A stretch of 64,000 bases of DNA from Arthrobacter sp. zg-Y20 (lineage in GTDB: Bacteria; Actinomycetota; Actinomycetes; Actinomycetales; Micrococcaceae). The notes under the pieces are model-generated. The model did not search any database. It was not told the DNA's origin and saw only the letters and a list, made by a program, of their open reading frames with translations. A program made the translations under genes and the position numbers. The DNA is taken from NCBI RefSeq assembly GCF_030142075.1, contig NZ_CP126241.1, positions 2,480,001 to 2,544,000 on the forward strand, given 5' to 3'. Positions 1 through 9,800 of this stretch are shown in pieces (within the stretch, counting starts at the first letter, position 1; each line of letters begins with the position of its first letter).

Positions 1-2562
1 GTTGCCCGGATCCAGCAGCTGATTCACGCCTACCGGGTCCGCGGCCACCTGATGGCCGACACCAACCCGCTGGAATACGTGCAGCGCCGCCATGCGGACC
101 TGGACGTCCTCAACCACGGCCTGACGCTCTGGGACCTGGACCGCGAGTGGCCCACGGGCGGCTTCGGCGGCAAGCCGATGCTGAAACTGCGCAAGATCCT
201 CGGCGTCCTGCGCGATGCGTACTGCCGCACCGCGGGCATCGAGTACATGCACATCCAGGACCCCGAAGAGCGCCAGTGGTTCCAGGACCGCCTGGAAACC
301 AAGTACACCAAGCCCACCCGCGAAGAGCAGCTGCGTATCCTGAGCAAGCTCAACGCTGCGGAAGCCTTCGAAACCTTCCTGCAGACCAAGTTCGTGGGCC
401 AGAAGCGCTTCTCGCTGGAAGGTGGCGAATCCCTGATTCCGCTGCTCGATGCGGTGATTTCCGGTGCCGCCGACGACGGCCTCGAAGAGGTCGGCATCGG
501 CATGGCCCACCGCGGGCGCCTCAACGTGCTGACCAACATTGCGGGCAAGACCTACGCCCAGGTCTTCCGTGAATTCGAAGGCACACAGGATCCGCGCAGC
601 GTCCAGGGTTCCGGCGACGTGAAGTACCACCTCGGCACCGAGGGCACCTTCACCTCCGACAACGGAAACCAGACCAAGGTCTACCTCGCAGCCAACCCCT
701 CCCACCTCGAAGCCGGCGACTCGGTGCTCGAAGGCATTGTCCGCGCCAAGCAGGACCGCCTGGATAAGGGCGACGAATTCCCCGTCCTGCCGATCCTCGT
801 GCACGGCGATGCGGCCTTCGCAGGGCAGGGCGTGGTGGCGGAAACGCTGAACCTCTCCCAGCTGCGCGGCTACCGCACCGGCGGCACCATCCACGTGGTG
901 GTCAACAACCAGGTGGGCTTCACCACCTCCCCCACCTCCTCCCGCTCCTCGGTCTACTCCACCGACGTCGCGAAGATGGTCCAGGCGCCCATCTTCCACG
1001 TCAACGGAGACGACCCCGAAGCAGTGGTCCGCGTGGGCCAGCTGGCGTATGAATACCGCCAGCGCTTCCACAAGGACGTTGTCATCGACATGGTCTGCTA
1101 CCGCCGGCGCGGACACAACGAAGGCGACGACCCTTCGATGACCCAGCCGATGATGTACAGCCTGATCGAGGCCAAGCGTTCGGTACGCAAGCTCTACACC
1201 GAGTCCCTGATCGGCCGCGGCGATATCAGCCAGGACGAGGCCGAGCAGGCCCTGCGCGACTACCAGGGCCGCCTCGAGCGGGTCTTCGCTGAAACGCATG
1301 CCGCTCAAACCTCGCCCATCCCCGTGATCACCAAGGACACGGAAGCCATTTCCGACCTGGAGCGTCCTGCCGCCCAGCAGGAAGGCACCACGATCATCAA
1401 GCCGGCCAGCACCGCGGTTTCCCCCGAGGTCCTGGCACACATCGGCAAGGCCCACGTGGCTGTGCCGGAAGGCTTCACCGTCCACCCGAAGCTGAAGTCA
1501 CTGCTGGAGAAGCGCGAGCAGATGTCCCGCGAAGGCAACATCGACTGGGGCTTCGCAGAGATTGCGGCCTTCGGCTCGCTGCTGATGGAAGGCGTCCCCG
1601 TACGCCTTGCCGGCCAGGACTCCCGCCGCGGCACCTTCACCCAGCGCCACGCCGTCTTCCACGACCGGGCCACCGGCGAGGAATGGATGCCGCTGGCGGA
1701 GCTGGACCCGAACCAGGCGAAGCTGTGGATCTATGACTCCCTGCTTTCCGAATTCGCGGCCATGGGCTTCGAATACGGCTACTCGGTGGAACGCCCGGAC
1801 GCCCTGGTGCTCTGGGAGGCGCAGTTCGGCGACTTCGTCAACGGTGCCCAGACCATCATCGATGAGTTCATCTCCTCCGCCGAGCAGAAGTGGGGCCAGC
1901 GTTCCTCGCTGGTGCTGATGCTCCCGCACGGTTACGAGGGCCAGGGTCCGGACCACTCGTCCGCCCGTATTGAGCGTTTCCTGCAGATGTGCGCGGAAGA
2001 CAACATGATTGTTGCCAACCCGACTACGGGTGCCTCGCACTTCCACCTGCTGCGCCGTCAGGCGTACAGCCGGCCGCGGAAGCCCCTGGTCGTCTTTACG
2101 CCCAAGCAGCTGCTGCGCCTCAAGGCAGCGGCAACGTCGGTGGAGGACTTCACGCACGGCGAGTTCCAGCCGGTTATCCCCGAGCATGCCGAGCTGGATG
2201 CCAATGCCGTGGACCGGGTACTGCTGGTCTCCGGACGGCTGTACTACGATCTGCTGGCCAACCGCCAGAAGACCGGGGATGAGAAGACGGCCATTGTCCG
2301 GGTGGAGCAGCTTTACCCGATCCCGGTCGACGAGATCCGTGCCGCCGTGGGCAAGTACCCGAATGCGGAGATTGTCTGGGCACAGGATGAGCCGGCCAAC
2401 CAGGGCCCGTGGCCGTTTATGGGCCTGAACCTGCCGCAGCACCTGGATTCCCGCCTGCGCCTGGTCTCCCGGCCGGCGTCGGCGTCCACCGCCACCGGCT
2501 CGGCCAAGCGCCATGCCGTGGAGCAGGACATCCTCGTGAAGAAGGCCTTCGAACGTCAGTAG
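1..2562 (+). CDS. kgd: Multifunctional 2-oxoglutarate decarboxylase/dehydrogenase E1 (Kgd/SucA), 5'-truncated by window edge
   Basis: The frame is open from base 1, so the gene begins upstream; 853 C-terminal residues are present. It is the thiamine-diphosphate E1 part of the TCA-cycle 2-oxoglutarate enzyme. Visible family blocks are HRGRLNVL (about residue 170), GDAAFAGQG (about 269) and NNQVGFTT (about 302), which build the active site and cofactor pocket, followed by the transketolase-like C-terminal half. Actinobacterial Kgd proteins are about 1,230-1,270 residues with an N-terminal acyltransferase (E2-like) domain; that part would lie outside the window, so fusion versus plain SucA cannot be confirmed here. 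The first ATG (base 52) is internal and is not the start. A U-tailed hairpin follows the stop. Confidence 0.95.
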   Translation, partial: VARIQQLIHAYRVRGHLMADTNPLEYVQRRHADLDVLNHGLTLWDLDREWPTGGFGGKPMLKLRKILGVLRDAYCRTAGIEYMHIQDPEERQWFQDRLETKYTKPTREEQLRILSKLNAAEAFETFLQTKFVGQKRFSLEGGESLIPLLDAVISGAADDGLEEVGIGMAHRGRLNVLTNIAGKTYAQVFREFEGTQDPRSVQGSGDVKYHLGTEGTFTSDNGNQTKVYLAANPSHLEAGDSVLEGIVRAKQDRLDKGDEFPVLPILVHGDAAFAGQGVVAETLNLSQLRGYRTGGTIHVVVNNQVGFTTSPTSSRSSVYSTDVAKMVQAPIFHVNGDDPEAVVRVGQLAYEYRQRFHKDVVIDMVCYRRRGHNEGDDPSMTQPMMYSLIEAKRSVRKLYTESLIGRGDISQDEAEQALRDYQGRLERVFAETHAAQTSPIPVITKDTEAISDLERPAAQQEGTTIIKPASTAVSPEVLAHIGKAHVAVPEGFTVHPKLKSLLEKREQMSREGNIDWGFAEIAAFGSLLMEGVPVRLAGQDSRRGTFTQRHAVFHDRATGEEWMPLAELDPNQAKLWIYDSLLSEFAAMGFEYGYSVERPDALVLWEAQFGDFVNGAQTIIDEFISSAEQKWGQRSSLVLMLPHGYEGQGPDHSSARIERFLQMCAEDNMIVANPTTGASHFHLLRRQAYSRPRKPLVVFTPKQLLRLKAAATSVEDFTHGEFQPVIPEHAELDANAVDRVLLVSGRLYYDLLANRQKTGDEKTAIVRVEQLYPIPVDEIRAAVGKYPNAEIVWAQDEPANQGPWPFMGLNLPQHLDSRLRLVSRPASASTATGSAKRHAVEQDILVKKAFERQ

Positions 2563-2572
2563 GCTAGGTTTG

Positions 2573-2606
2573 GGGTGGGGCGCTTCGGCGTCCCACCCTG
2601 TTTTTT
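2573..2606 (+). terminator. Rho-independent terminator of kgd
   Basis: An 11-bp stem (2573-2583 with 2588-2598, one G-U pair) closes a TTCG tetraloop and is followed by a run of six T (2601-2606). It lies 10 bases after the kgd stop codon, as expected for an intrinsic terminator. Confidence 0.85.
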
Positions 2607-2624
2607 GACTTGAGAAGGTGACTA

Positions 2625-3224
2625 GTGGAACAACGCAGAATTCGGCTTGCTGCGGTGGGTGATGAGCTGCTGGCCGGACACGGGGATCCGCGGGCACTCG
2701 GCTGGCTGGGGCGTGTCCTGGCCCGCACCTCGCCCGACAACGTGAACCTTCAGGCCTACAGCCTTGCCGCGCCCCATGAGGGTACGGAGGCCCTTGCCAA
2801 CCGGTGGCTCCCGGAAGCGGGACGCCGGTTCGAGGACGGCTGCGACAACCGCCTGGTCATCGGACTGTCGGACCGTGACTTGGATCTGGAGCTCACCACG
2901 GCGCGGAGCCGGCTGAACCTGGCGAACATCCTCGACGGTGCGGCCCAGATGAGCATTAAGGTCTTTGTCGTCGGGCCTCCCCCGGGGCTGAACCCGGAGC
3001 GGAACCGGAAGCTCGCGGACCTGTCTGCAGCCTTCGGCGATGTCACCACGCGGCGTAAGCACATGTACGTGGACACCCTCAATCCGCTGTTGAACCATGA
3101 GCAGTGGCGCACGGATCTGGCTGCCAACGGCGGAACGCCAGGCCAGGCAGGTTACGGCCTCATGGCATGGCTGGTACTGCACCGCGGCTGGTACCAGTGG
3201 CTCGACCTGCCAGATATGAACTAA
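2625..3224 (+). CDS. SGNH/GDSL-hydrolase-like protein lacking the catalytic triad
   Basis: A 199-residue protein with the fold signature of SGNH esterases: block I reads AAVGDELLAGHGD near the N-terminus and a C-terminal block reads GGTPGQAGYGLMAW. In active family members block I is GDS and block V is D-x-x-H-P. Here the nucleophile position is Glu (GDEL) and the His position is Thr, so the usual Ser-His chemistry looks impossible. Start is GTG at 2625, preceded by GAGAAGGTG at 2612-2620; ATG is not available nearby. No signal peptide, so probably cytosolic. It sits between two terminators and is probably a single-gene unit. Function is unknown; it may bind rather than hydrolyse an ester ligand. 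Confidence 0.8.
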   Translation: MEQRRIRLAAVGDELLAGHGDPRALGWLGRVLARTSPDNVNLQAYSLAAPHEGTEALANRWLPEAGRRFEDGCDNRLVIGLSDRDLDLELTTARSRLNLANILDGAAQMSIKVFVVGPPPGLNPERNRKLADLSAAFGDVTTRRKHMYVDTLNPLLNHEQWRTDLAANGGTPGQAGYGLMAWLVLHRGWYQWLDLPDMN

Positions 3225-3252
3225 CTGCACGCTGCTGGCCTGCACAGCCTTC

Positions 3253-3289
3253 AAAAGGCCCTTCCGGATTGCTCCGGGAGGGCCTTTCT
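3253..3289 (+). terminator. Rho-independent terminator
   Basis: A 15-bp stem (AAAGGCCCTTCCGGA pairing with TCCGGGAGGGCCTTT) closes a TTGC loop and ends in T's, about 30 bases after the SGNH-like gene. Confidence 0.85.
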
Positions 3290-3344
3290 GCATGCATTTT
3301 CATCTTGTTTTCATGCAGCTCCCCATTTGTTCCCCCATGAGGCC

Positions 3345-3368
3345 ACGATCAGGTAACGATCAGTTAAC
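3345..3368. repeat. Tandem 11-bp direct repeat upstream of the peptide-binding protein
   Basis: ACGATCAGGTA (3345-3355) is followed directly by ACGATCAGTTA (3356-3366) and AC. The 11-bp period places both copies on the same DNA face. They lie about 130 bp upstream of the substrate-binding protein start, so they could be an operator. No protein can be assigned. Confidence 0.4.
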
Positions 3369-3497
3369 AACCCGTAACTTGTCTCACACCGGAAACATTT
3401 AGTGGTTAGTGTTTCTCCACATGTGGCGGCAATCACTCGCCGCGTGGGGGGCCATCTTTGGTGGTTCCTGACTCCTCATCACCAGTTAGGACTACAG

Positions 3498-5255
3498 ATG
3501 CGTACTAAGCGCACGGCAGCTCTTGCCGCACTCTCCGTAGGTGCCCTGTTCCTGGGCGCCTGTGGATCCGCCGGGGGCGGAACCGAAAGCGAAGGCGGTG
3601 CCGACGAGACCGAAAACCTTGCCTCGACCATCACCGTCGCCATCAGCCAGGCTCCGGACGCGTACAACTCCGGTACGGCCAACACCAACAGCACGTACAA
3701 CACGTACGTTGACAACCTGGTGCACAGCAACTTCGTGGAGTACAGCCCCAACGGCGTTATTCACAACGAAGAATTCGGCACCATGGAGAAGACCAGCGAC
3801 GATCCGCTGACGGTGAAGTACTCCATCAACGAAGACGCCAAGTGGTCCGACGGTACGCCCATCGACTTCGACGACGTCCTGCTGAACTGGGCCGCCTACT
3901 CGGGCAAGACTGTGGGCGCCGACGGCGAGAACATCTTCCAGCCCTCCTCCACCAACGGTTTCTCGCAGACGAAGATGATCGAAGGCGAAGCAGGCGACAA
4001 GGAATTCGAGATGGTCTTCGAAACTCCTTACGCCGACTGGGAAGCCCTGATGATCGGCCCGCTCATGCCTGCGCACATCGCTGCGAAGCAGGGCGGTATG
4101 AGCACGGAGAACAACGGCGAGGCACTGATCAAGGCCATCCAGGCGAACGACGTTGCCGGGCTGACCCCCATGGCCGATTTCTGGAACACCGGCTGGAACT
4201 ACGAGGCAGACCTCGCCAAGCTTCCGGATGCCAAGCTGATCCCGTCCTCCGGTCCGTACATGCTGGACAACGCCACTGACGGCACCCTGACCCTCAAGCG
4301 CAACGAGAACTACTGGGGCGACGAGCGCAAGGGCAAGACCGAGAACATTGTCTTCAAGGCAATCGAAGACACCGAGGCCGTTCAGGCCCTGCAGAACGGC
4401 GACGTCGATATCATCGAGCCGTCCGGCGCAACGGTTGACACGAAGACCGCCATCGAAAACATCGGTGACAGCGTTGAAATGCTGACCGGTCCGGAACTGA
4501 CCTTCAGCCACATCGACCTGGACCAGTCCGAGAACGGTGTGTTCAAGGATCTGGCCGTACGCCAGGCCTTCTCCAAGTGCGTACCGCGTGAGGACATTGT
4601 CGAGAAGTTCGCGAAGCCGGTCGACGAAAACGCCACCGTGGACAACCTGCGCGAGTACCAGCCGGGCCAGGAAGATTACGAAGACGTCCTGGAAGGCGCG
4701 CCGTCGGCCAGCGACTACGACGAAGTGGACCTTGAGGGCGCCAAGAAGCTGCTCGCCGACGCCGGCAAGACCACCCCGGTCTCCGTGCGCCTGATGTTCT
4801 CCTCTACCAGCCAGCTGCGTGCGGACATCGTCACCTTGATCAAGAACTCCTGTGACCAGGCCGGCTTCGACATCGTTCCGACCCCGGACCCGAAGTGGAG
4901 CGCCAAGCTCTCCGAGCCCGGAGCATGGGATGCCATCCTGTTCGGTTGGGCCGGTTCCGGCCTGGCCGCCAGCGCGCAGTCCATCTACGTCTCCGACGGT
5001 GAGCAGAACTACGGCAAGTTCACCAACACGGAACTGGACAAGCTCTGGGACCAGATCGCCAGCTCCACTGACGCAGAAGAAGTCAAGGAACTGAAGACCA
5101 AGGCCGAGGAAATCCTGGCCGCAGAGGTCTACAACGTGGTCCTTTACGCGAACTCCGGAGTTGTTGCGCACAGCTCCAAGATGGAGAACGTGGAATTGAA
5201 CCCGAGCCAGAACGGCATCACTTGGAATGCCTACAAGTGGACCAAGCAGGCCTAG
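3498..5255 (+). CDS. Oligopeptide/dipeptide ABC transporter substrate-binding lipoprotein (SBP family 5)
   Basis: A 585-residue extracytoplasmic receptor that captures peptides and delivers them to the two permeases downstream. The N-terminus is a lipoprotein signal (basic MRTKR, hydrophobic stretch, lipobox LGAC with Cys22), followed by a Gly/Ser/Glu-rich linker. The family 5 pattern is clear: SINEDAKWSDGTPIDFDDVLL near residue 110 and SSGPYML, LKRNENYWG further on. The frame is open upstream to 3402, but ATG 3498 gives the signal peptide and has AGGA at 3488-3491. First gene of a four-gene importer operon; a strong hairpin separates it from the permease genes. The specificity (oligopeptide, dipeptide or another family 5 ligand) cannot be read from sequence. 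Confidence 0.93.
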   Translation: MRTKRTAALAALSVGALFLGACGSAGGGTESEGGADETENLASTITVAISQAPDAYNSGTANTNSTYNTYVDNLVHSNFVEYSPNGVIHNEEFGTMEKTSDDPLTVKYSINEDAKWSDGTPIDFDDVLLNWAAYSGKTVGADGENIFQPSSTNGFSQTKMIEGEAGDKEFEMVFETPYADWEALMIGPLMPAHIAAKQGGMSTENNGEALIKAIQANDVAGLTPMADFWNTGWNYEADLAKLPDAKLIPSSGPYMLDNATDGTLTLKRNENYWGDERKGKTENIVFKAIEDTEAVQALQNGDVDIIEPSGATVDTKTAIENIGDSVEMLTGPELTFSHIDLDQSENGVFKDLAVRQAFSKCVPREDIVEKFAKPVDENATVDNLREYQPGQEDYEDVLEGAPSASDYDEVDLEGAKKLLADAGKTTPVSVRLMFSSTSQLRADIVTLIKNSCDQAGFDIVPTPDPKWSAKLSEPGAWDAILFGWAGSGLAASAQSIYVSDGEQNYGKFTNTELDKLWDQIASSTDAEEVKELKTKAEEILAAEVYNVVLYANSGVVAHSSKMENVELNPSQNGITWNAYKWTKQA

Positions 5256-5274
5256 CCATACCACGCTAGCCGCA

Positions 5275-5326
5275 GCATAAGCGGGGATGGGCAGACCTCA
5301 GTGTCTGTCCATCCCCCTGCTTATGC
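5275..5326 (+). promoter_or_regulatory. Intercistronic stem-loop between receptor and permease genes
   Basis: GCATAAGCGGGGATGG-type arm (from 5275) pairs with the arm ending at 5326 around a short loop, giving a very stable hairpin with no T-run. Such structures after binding-protein genes usually protect the upstream mRNA and reduce read-through, so the receptor is made in excess over the membrane parts. Confidence 0.7.
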
Positions 5327-5365
5327 CCGCAGTGTTCTTTAGCCCCACCCTCCAAGGAGCCCTCG

Positions 5366-6898
5366 GTGTTCTACTTCATTCTTAAAAGAGCGGTTTCCTC
5401 GTTCTTCATCCTCCTCGCCGCGACAGCCCTCATGTTTGTCCTGGCCATCAATTCCGGCGATCCTTACCACGACCTCGCAGAGCTGCGCGGTCCGGACAAA
5501 GAGTCCCGCATCGCAGCCCGCACCGAAGCCATGCACCTCGACCAGCCGGTCCATATCCGGTACATACTCTGGCTGCAGGAAATCGGCCGCTGCATCGTTC
5601 CGGGCGGGGCACAGTGCACCCTCGGCCTGGACCGCGTAGGCAACCCGGTTGTGGAGCAACTGCAGTCCGCGGTCGGCTCGACCTTCCGGCTGGTGATCGT
5701 AGCAACGGTGCTGGCGATCATCCTCGGTGTCCTGGTCGGCGTCGTCACGGCCCTTCGCCAGTACAGCGTGTTCGACTACTCGATCACCTTCGTAGCCTTC
5801 CTGCTCTTCTCCATGCCGCTGTTCTGGCTGTCCACGCTGCTCAAGCAGTACCTGGCCATTGGACTGAACACGTGGCTCGCGAATCCGGCCATGTCCTATC
5901 TGGGCATAGCGGTGCTGGGACTCGTGGCCGGTTTGATCTGGATGATCGTCATCGGCGGCGACACCCGCCGGCGGGTACGGGTCTTCGCCATCGCCGCAGT
6001 GGCAACCTCCCTGACTTTCCTGCTCCTGCTGATCTCCGGATGGTTCAAGACTCCGGGCTTCGGTCCCTTCGGTGTCCTCGTCAGTGCCTTCGCCATCGCA
6101 GTGGGTGCCACGGCCCTGTTCGCCGGGTTCCGGCGACGCCGCGTGGTCTACGCGACCCTTGCAACGGCAGCCGCAGGATTCGTCGGTTACTTGGTCACCA
6201 TGCCCCTCATGGAAGATCCCAACTGGCTCACCATCGCAGCGCTGGCGGTCGTGACTGTGGCCGTGTCTGCGGCCATCGGCCACTTTGTCGGCGGACCCTA
6301 CGCCAAACAGGCGCGCCAGCTGACCGCCGTCGTCGGGCTGCTGATCGGTTTCATCGTCTTTTTGGACGCCCTCCTGCACGCCTACCCGTCGCTCTCACGC
6401 AAGAACGGCGGCCGGCCGATCCCCACCACCGGTTCCTCCACTCCCAACCTGGAGGGCACGTTCTGGGAGGTGAACCTGGATTACGCGCTGTACCTGATTC
6501 TGCCGACCATAGCCATCATGCTCATCTCCTTCGCCATGTACACCCGCTACACCCGGGCCAGCCAGCTGGACGTCATGACCCAGGACTACATCCGCACCGC
6601 CCGGGCGAAGGGCCTGAGCGAGCGGACCGTGGTTGTGAAGCACGCCTTCCGCAACGCGATGATCCCCATCACCACCCTGATGGCCTTCGACTTCGCCGGT
6701 GTCCTCGGCGGCGCCGTGGTCACGGAGTCGGTATTCGGCTGGAACGGCATGGGCAAGATGTTCACCGACGGGCTCACCAACGTGGACCCGAACGTCATCA
6801 TGGCGTTTTTCCTCGTCACGGGCGTGGCCGCGGTGACCTTCAACATGCTGGCTGATATCGCGTACGCCTTCCTCGACCCGCGCATCAGCCTGAACTGA
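5366..6898 (+). CDS. Peptide ABC transporter permease (DppB/OppB type) with an extra membrane insert
   Basis: A 510-residue inner-membrane permease. The N-terminus (MFYFILKRAVSSFFILLAA) and the C-terminal EAA coupling loop (DYIRTARAKGLSERTVVVKH, about residues 406-425) are typical of DppB. Family members are about 310-340 residues; this one carries roughly 170 more between about residues 165 and 345, containing several hydrophobic segments, an RRR-type basic loop and a further hydrophobic pair. GTG start at 5366 with AAGGAG at 5354-5359. It is followed 11 bases later by the second permease. The length is odd but the frame is intact and both ends match the family, so it is an insertion rather than a fusion error. 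Confidence 0.92.
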   Translation: MFYFILKRAVSSFFILLAATALMFVLAINSGDPYHDLAELRGPDKESRIAARTEAMHLDQPVHIRYILWLQEIGRCIVPGGAQCTLGLDRVGNPVVEQLQSAVGSTFRLVIVATVLAIILGVLVGVVTALRQYSVFDYSITFVAFLLFSMPLFWLSTLLKQYLAIGLNTWLANPAMSYLGIAVLGLVAGLIWMIVIGGDTRRRVRVFAIAAVATSLTFLLLLISGWFKTPGFGPFGVLVSAFAIAVGATALFAGFRRRRVVYATLATAAAGFVGYLVTMPLMEDPNWLTIAALAVVTVAVSAAIGHFVGGPYAKQARQLTAVVGLLIGFIVFLDALLHAYPSLSRKNGGRPIPTTGSSTPNLEGTFWEVNLDYALYLILPTIAIMLISFAMYTRYTRASQLDVMTQDYIRTARAKGLSERTVVVKHAFRNAMIPITTLMAFDFAGVLGGAVVTESVFGWNGMGKMFTDGLTNVDPNVIMAFFLVTGVAAVTFNMLADIAYAFLDPRISLN

Positions 6899-6909
6899 TT
6901 GGCAGACCA

Positions 6910-7953
6910 ATGACAGATAACAAGATTTCCCCTGACGGGTCGAAGGAGTCCAGCCCGGAGCTGGCAGCCATGACGCTGGCCAGCCAGCGGACCGTCACGG
7001 CAGACTCCCCCGCTACGCAGGGCGTCGTCGCCGAACCGAAAATCACTGAAGCCAAGAGCCAGTCCAAGCTGGTCCGCGAACGCTTCTTCCGGCACAAGGG
7101 TGCCATGGGCGGCATGATCGGCCTGCTCTTCATCGTGGTGCTGGCCTTCACCTCCATCGGCCTGAGTGTTGGTCCCGTGCAGATTCCGGGCTGGTGGAAG
7201 CACACCTTCTCCGAAGTGATGGAAACATCCAACGGCGGCAGGCCCACCCTGTCCTGGACCGGGCTGGGTGAACACCCCTTCGGCCAGGATGCCCTGGGCC
7301 GGGACTACTTCGCCATGACCATGCGCGGGGCCCAGATCTCCCTGACCATCGCCTTCATTGTCGGTATCGTCGGCACCGTCATCGGCACCGTGGTGGGTGC
7401 CCTGGCCGGCTACTACCGCGGCAAGGTCGAAGCCGTCCTGATGCGCTTCACCGACGTCATCATCACCATCCCGCTGCTGGTGGTTGCCGCAGTCCTGTCC
7501 ACCATCGTGGCCAAGGCCGGCATCGTGGTCTTCGCTGTCTTCCTGGGCATGCTCACCTGGACCGGCCTGGCCCGCATTGTGCGCGGCGAGTTCCTGTCCC
7601 TGCGGGAAAAGGAGTTCGTGGAAGCGGCCAAGTCGGTGGGCGCCACCTCGAGCAGGATCATCTTCAAGCACATCCTGCCCAACACCGTGGGCGTCATCAT
7701 CGTTTCCGCCACGCTGGCCATCTCCGGAGCCATCCTGCTGGAAACCGCCCTGGGCTTCCTGGGCCTGGGCGTGCAGGAACCGGACACCTCACTGGGCAAG
7801 CTGATCAACGAGAACCGGTCCGCGATGACCGTCCGCCCCTGGGTCTTCCTGTGGCCGGGCATCTTCATTGTGGCCATCGCCCTTGCCGTGAACTTCATCG
7901 GTGACGGACTCCGGGATGCGTTTGATCCCCGACAGACAAGGAACAAGCAATGA
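6910..7953 (+). CDS. Peptide ABC transporter permease (DppC/OppC type)
   Basis: A 347-residue second permease subunit. It has a long Ser/Glu-rich cytoplasmic N-tail (about 60 residues), a first membrane segment near residue 70, the family motif HPFGQDALGRDYF (about 119-131) and the EAA coupling loop EFVEAAKSVGATSSRIIFKH (about 235-254), which docks onto the ATPase. Start ATG 6910. Its stop overlaps the ATPase gene by four bases (ATGA), so the two are translationally coupled. Confidence 0.94.
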   Translation: MTDNKISPDGSKESSPELAAMTLASQRTVTADSPATQGVVAEPKITEAKSQSKLVRERFFRHKGAMGGMIGLLFIVVLAFTSIGLSVGPVQIPGWWKHTFSEVMETSNGGRPTLSWTGLGEHPFGQDALGRDYFAMTMRGAQISLTIAFIVGIVGTVIGTVVGALAGYYRGKVEAVLMRFTDVIITIPLLVVAAVLSTIVAKAGIVVFAVFLGMLTWTGLARIVRGEFLSLREKEFVEAAKSVGATSSRIIFKHILPNTVGVIIVSATLAISGAILLETALGFLGLGVQEPDTSLGKLINENRSAMTVRPWVFLWPGIFIVAIALAVNFIGDGLRDAFDPRQTRNKQ

Positions 7954-9734
7954 CCTCCACACCGGTATACAGCGACACCCCGGCGGCGGGAACAGCATCC
8001 GCCATCCTTGAGGTCAGCGGACTCGGCGTCGACTTCAACGTGGACAACGAGTGGGTCATGGCCGCCGAAGACGTGAACTACAACGTGTACCCGGGCGAAA
8101 TCCTGGCCATCGTGGGCGAGTCCGGATCGGGTAAGAGCATGTCCTCCATGGCGTTGCTCGGTCTGCTCCCGGGCAACGGGCGCTCCACCGGCAGTGCCAA
8201 GCTGCAGGGCAAGGAACTGATCGGTGCGCCGCAGTCGGCGCTGCGGAAGATCCGCGGCAATGACATCGCCATGATCTTCCAGGAACCCATGACCGCACTG
8301 AACCCGGTGCTGACCGTGGGTGAGCAGATCAAGGAAATCATCGAGCAGCACACCGACGCCTCGCCGGCACAGGCGCGCGAGCGAGCCATTGAGCTGCTGC
8401 GCATGGTGGAAATCCCGGATCCGGAAACCCGCTACGGGAACTACCCGCACCAGTTCTCCGGCGGACAGCGCCAGCGCGCAATGATTGCCATCGCCATCGC
8501 CAATGATCCGATCCTCCTCATTGCCGACGAGCCCACCACCGCATTGGACGTCACCGTCCAGGCAGAGGTTCTGGAACTGCTGCGCAAGCTCAACAAACGC
8601 CTGAACAGTGCCATCCTGTTGATCACCCACGACATGGGCGTGGTGGCCGACCTGGCGGACAACGTGGTGGTGATGCAGAACGGCCGGATCGTGGAAGCGG
8701 CCTCTGTCGCGGACCTCTTCGGTGCCCCGCAGCAGGACTACACCAGGTCCCTGCTCGACGCCGTGCCGCACCTGGGCTCAAAGGTCGGCGGCGTGCTCGC
8801 CGCGGTGGAGGTGGAGGACGACGGTTCCCTGCAAATCACCGAGGCACCCCGCCAGGTGATGGTTGAATCCAACGAGGTGACCGACCCGACATCGTCGCAG
8901 ACCCCGGCGCTGCAGTTGGAGAACGTCGCCATCGAATACCCGGGCCGGTTCCGCCAGCCGGCGTTCCGTGCCGTGTCCGATGTATCGTTCACCATCATGC
9001 CCGGCGAGGTCATGGGCCTGGTAGGCGAGTCCGGATCCGGCAAGTCCACCATTGGACGCGCCGTGACCGGGCTGCTGCCCGTGGCCGAAGGCAGCGTGCG
9101 GATCAACGGGACCGATATTGCCGGGCTTTCGCCCAAGAAGATGCGTCCGCTGCGGCGGAAGTTCGCCATCGTTTTCCAGGACCCGGCGGCGTCGCTGAAC
9201 CCGCGCATGTCCATCGGCGAAAGCATCGGCGAGCCGCTGTTCCTGCACGAGAAGCTGTCCAAGGCAGACCTGGACAAGCGCGTGGAGAACCTGCTGGATG
9301 ACGTGCAGCTGCCCAAGAGCTTCCGCAACCGCTACCCGCATGAGCTTTCCGGCGGCCAGCGCCAGCGCGTGGGTATTGCCCGGGCGCTGTCGCTGCGGCC
9401 GTCGCTGCTGGTGGCGGATGAACCGACGTCGGCCCTGGATGTCTCCGTCCAGGCACGGGTGCTGGCGCTGCTGCAGGACCTGCAGCGCGAGTACGGCTTT
9501 GCGTGCCTGTTTGTCAGCCACGACCTGGCCGTGGTGGAAATCCTGGCCAGCCACATTGCCGTGCTAAACAAGGGCCGGATGGTGGAACAGGGCTCCACGG
9601 AGCAGGTGCTGAAGTACCCGCAGGATCCCTACACCCGGCGGCTGCTGGCAGCTGCCCCGGTCCCGGATCCGGCAGAACAGGCCTACCGGCGGGAGCAGCG
9701 CAACGCCCTGCTCTCCGCCGGCGGCACCGAGTAG
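7950..9734 (+). CDS. Fused double ATPase of the peptide ABC transporter (DppD-DppF in one chain)
   Basis: A 594-residue protein with two complete nucleotide-binding domains. Domain 1: Walker [10 protein letters not shown] (about residue 56) and signature FSGGQRQR (about 169). Domain 2: Walker [10 protein letters not shown] (about 358) and signature LSGGQRQR (about 466). Both have the Walker B sequence ADEPT and the C-terminal oligopeptide region ([25 protein letters not shown]). The arrangement replaces separate DppD and DppF and is common in actinobacteria. It powers import by the preceding receptor and permeases. Start overlaps the permease stop (ATGA). Confidence 0.95.
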   Translation: MTSTPVYSDTPAAGTASAILEVSGLGVDFNVDNEWVMAAEDVNYNVYPGEILAIVGESGSGKSMSSMALLGLLPGNGRSTGSAKLQGKELIGAPQSALRKIRGNDIAMIFQEPMTALNPVLTVGEQIKEIIEQHTDASPAQARERAIELLRMVEIPDPETRYGNYPHQFSGGQRQRAMIAIAIANDPILLIADEPTTALDVTVQAEVLELLRKLNKRLNSAILLITHDMGVVADLADNVVVMQNGRIVEAASVADLFGAPQQDYTRSLLDAVPHLGSKVGGVLAAVEVEDDGSLQITEAPRQVMVESNEVTDPTSSQTPALQLENVAIEYPGRFRQPAFRAVSDVSFTIMPGEVMGLVGESGSGKSTIGRAVTGLLPVAEGSVRINGTDIAGLSPKKMRPLRRKFAIVFQDPAASLNPRMSIGESIGEPLFLHEKLSKADLDKRVENLLDDVQLPKSFRNRYPHELSGGQRQRVGIARALSLRPSLLVADEPTSALDVSVQARVLALLQDLQREYGFACLFVSHDLAVVEILASHIAVLNKGRMVEQGSTEQVLKYPQDPYTRRLLAAAPVPDPAEQAYRREQRNALLSAGGTE

Positions 9735-9748
9735 GAACAGCACCAGGC

Positions 9749-9772
9749 GGCAGCTCCCGGACAGGAGCTGCC
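9749..9772. terminator. Hairpin between convergent genes
   Basis: GGCAGCTCC (9749-9757) pairs with GGAGCTGCC (9764-9772) around a 6-base loop, between the importer operon and the convergent oxidoreductase gene. No long T-run on either side; it could serve both directions. Confidence 0.55.
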
Positions 9773-9800
9773 CCGGGTACGGCCCGGAACGGCGGCGGCG

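Noticed and set aside
1498-2697. 399-codon antisense frame across kgd
   Set aside because: Shadow of a strongly conserved enzyme; no ribosome site or motif.
3492-5264. 590-codon antisense frame across the peptide receptor gene
   Set aside because: Composition effect of G/C-rich third positions; no family match and the sense gene is certain.
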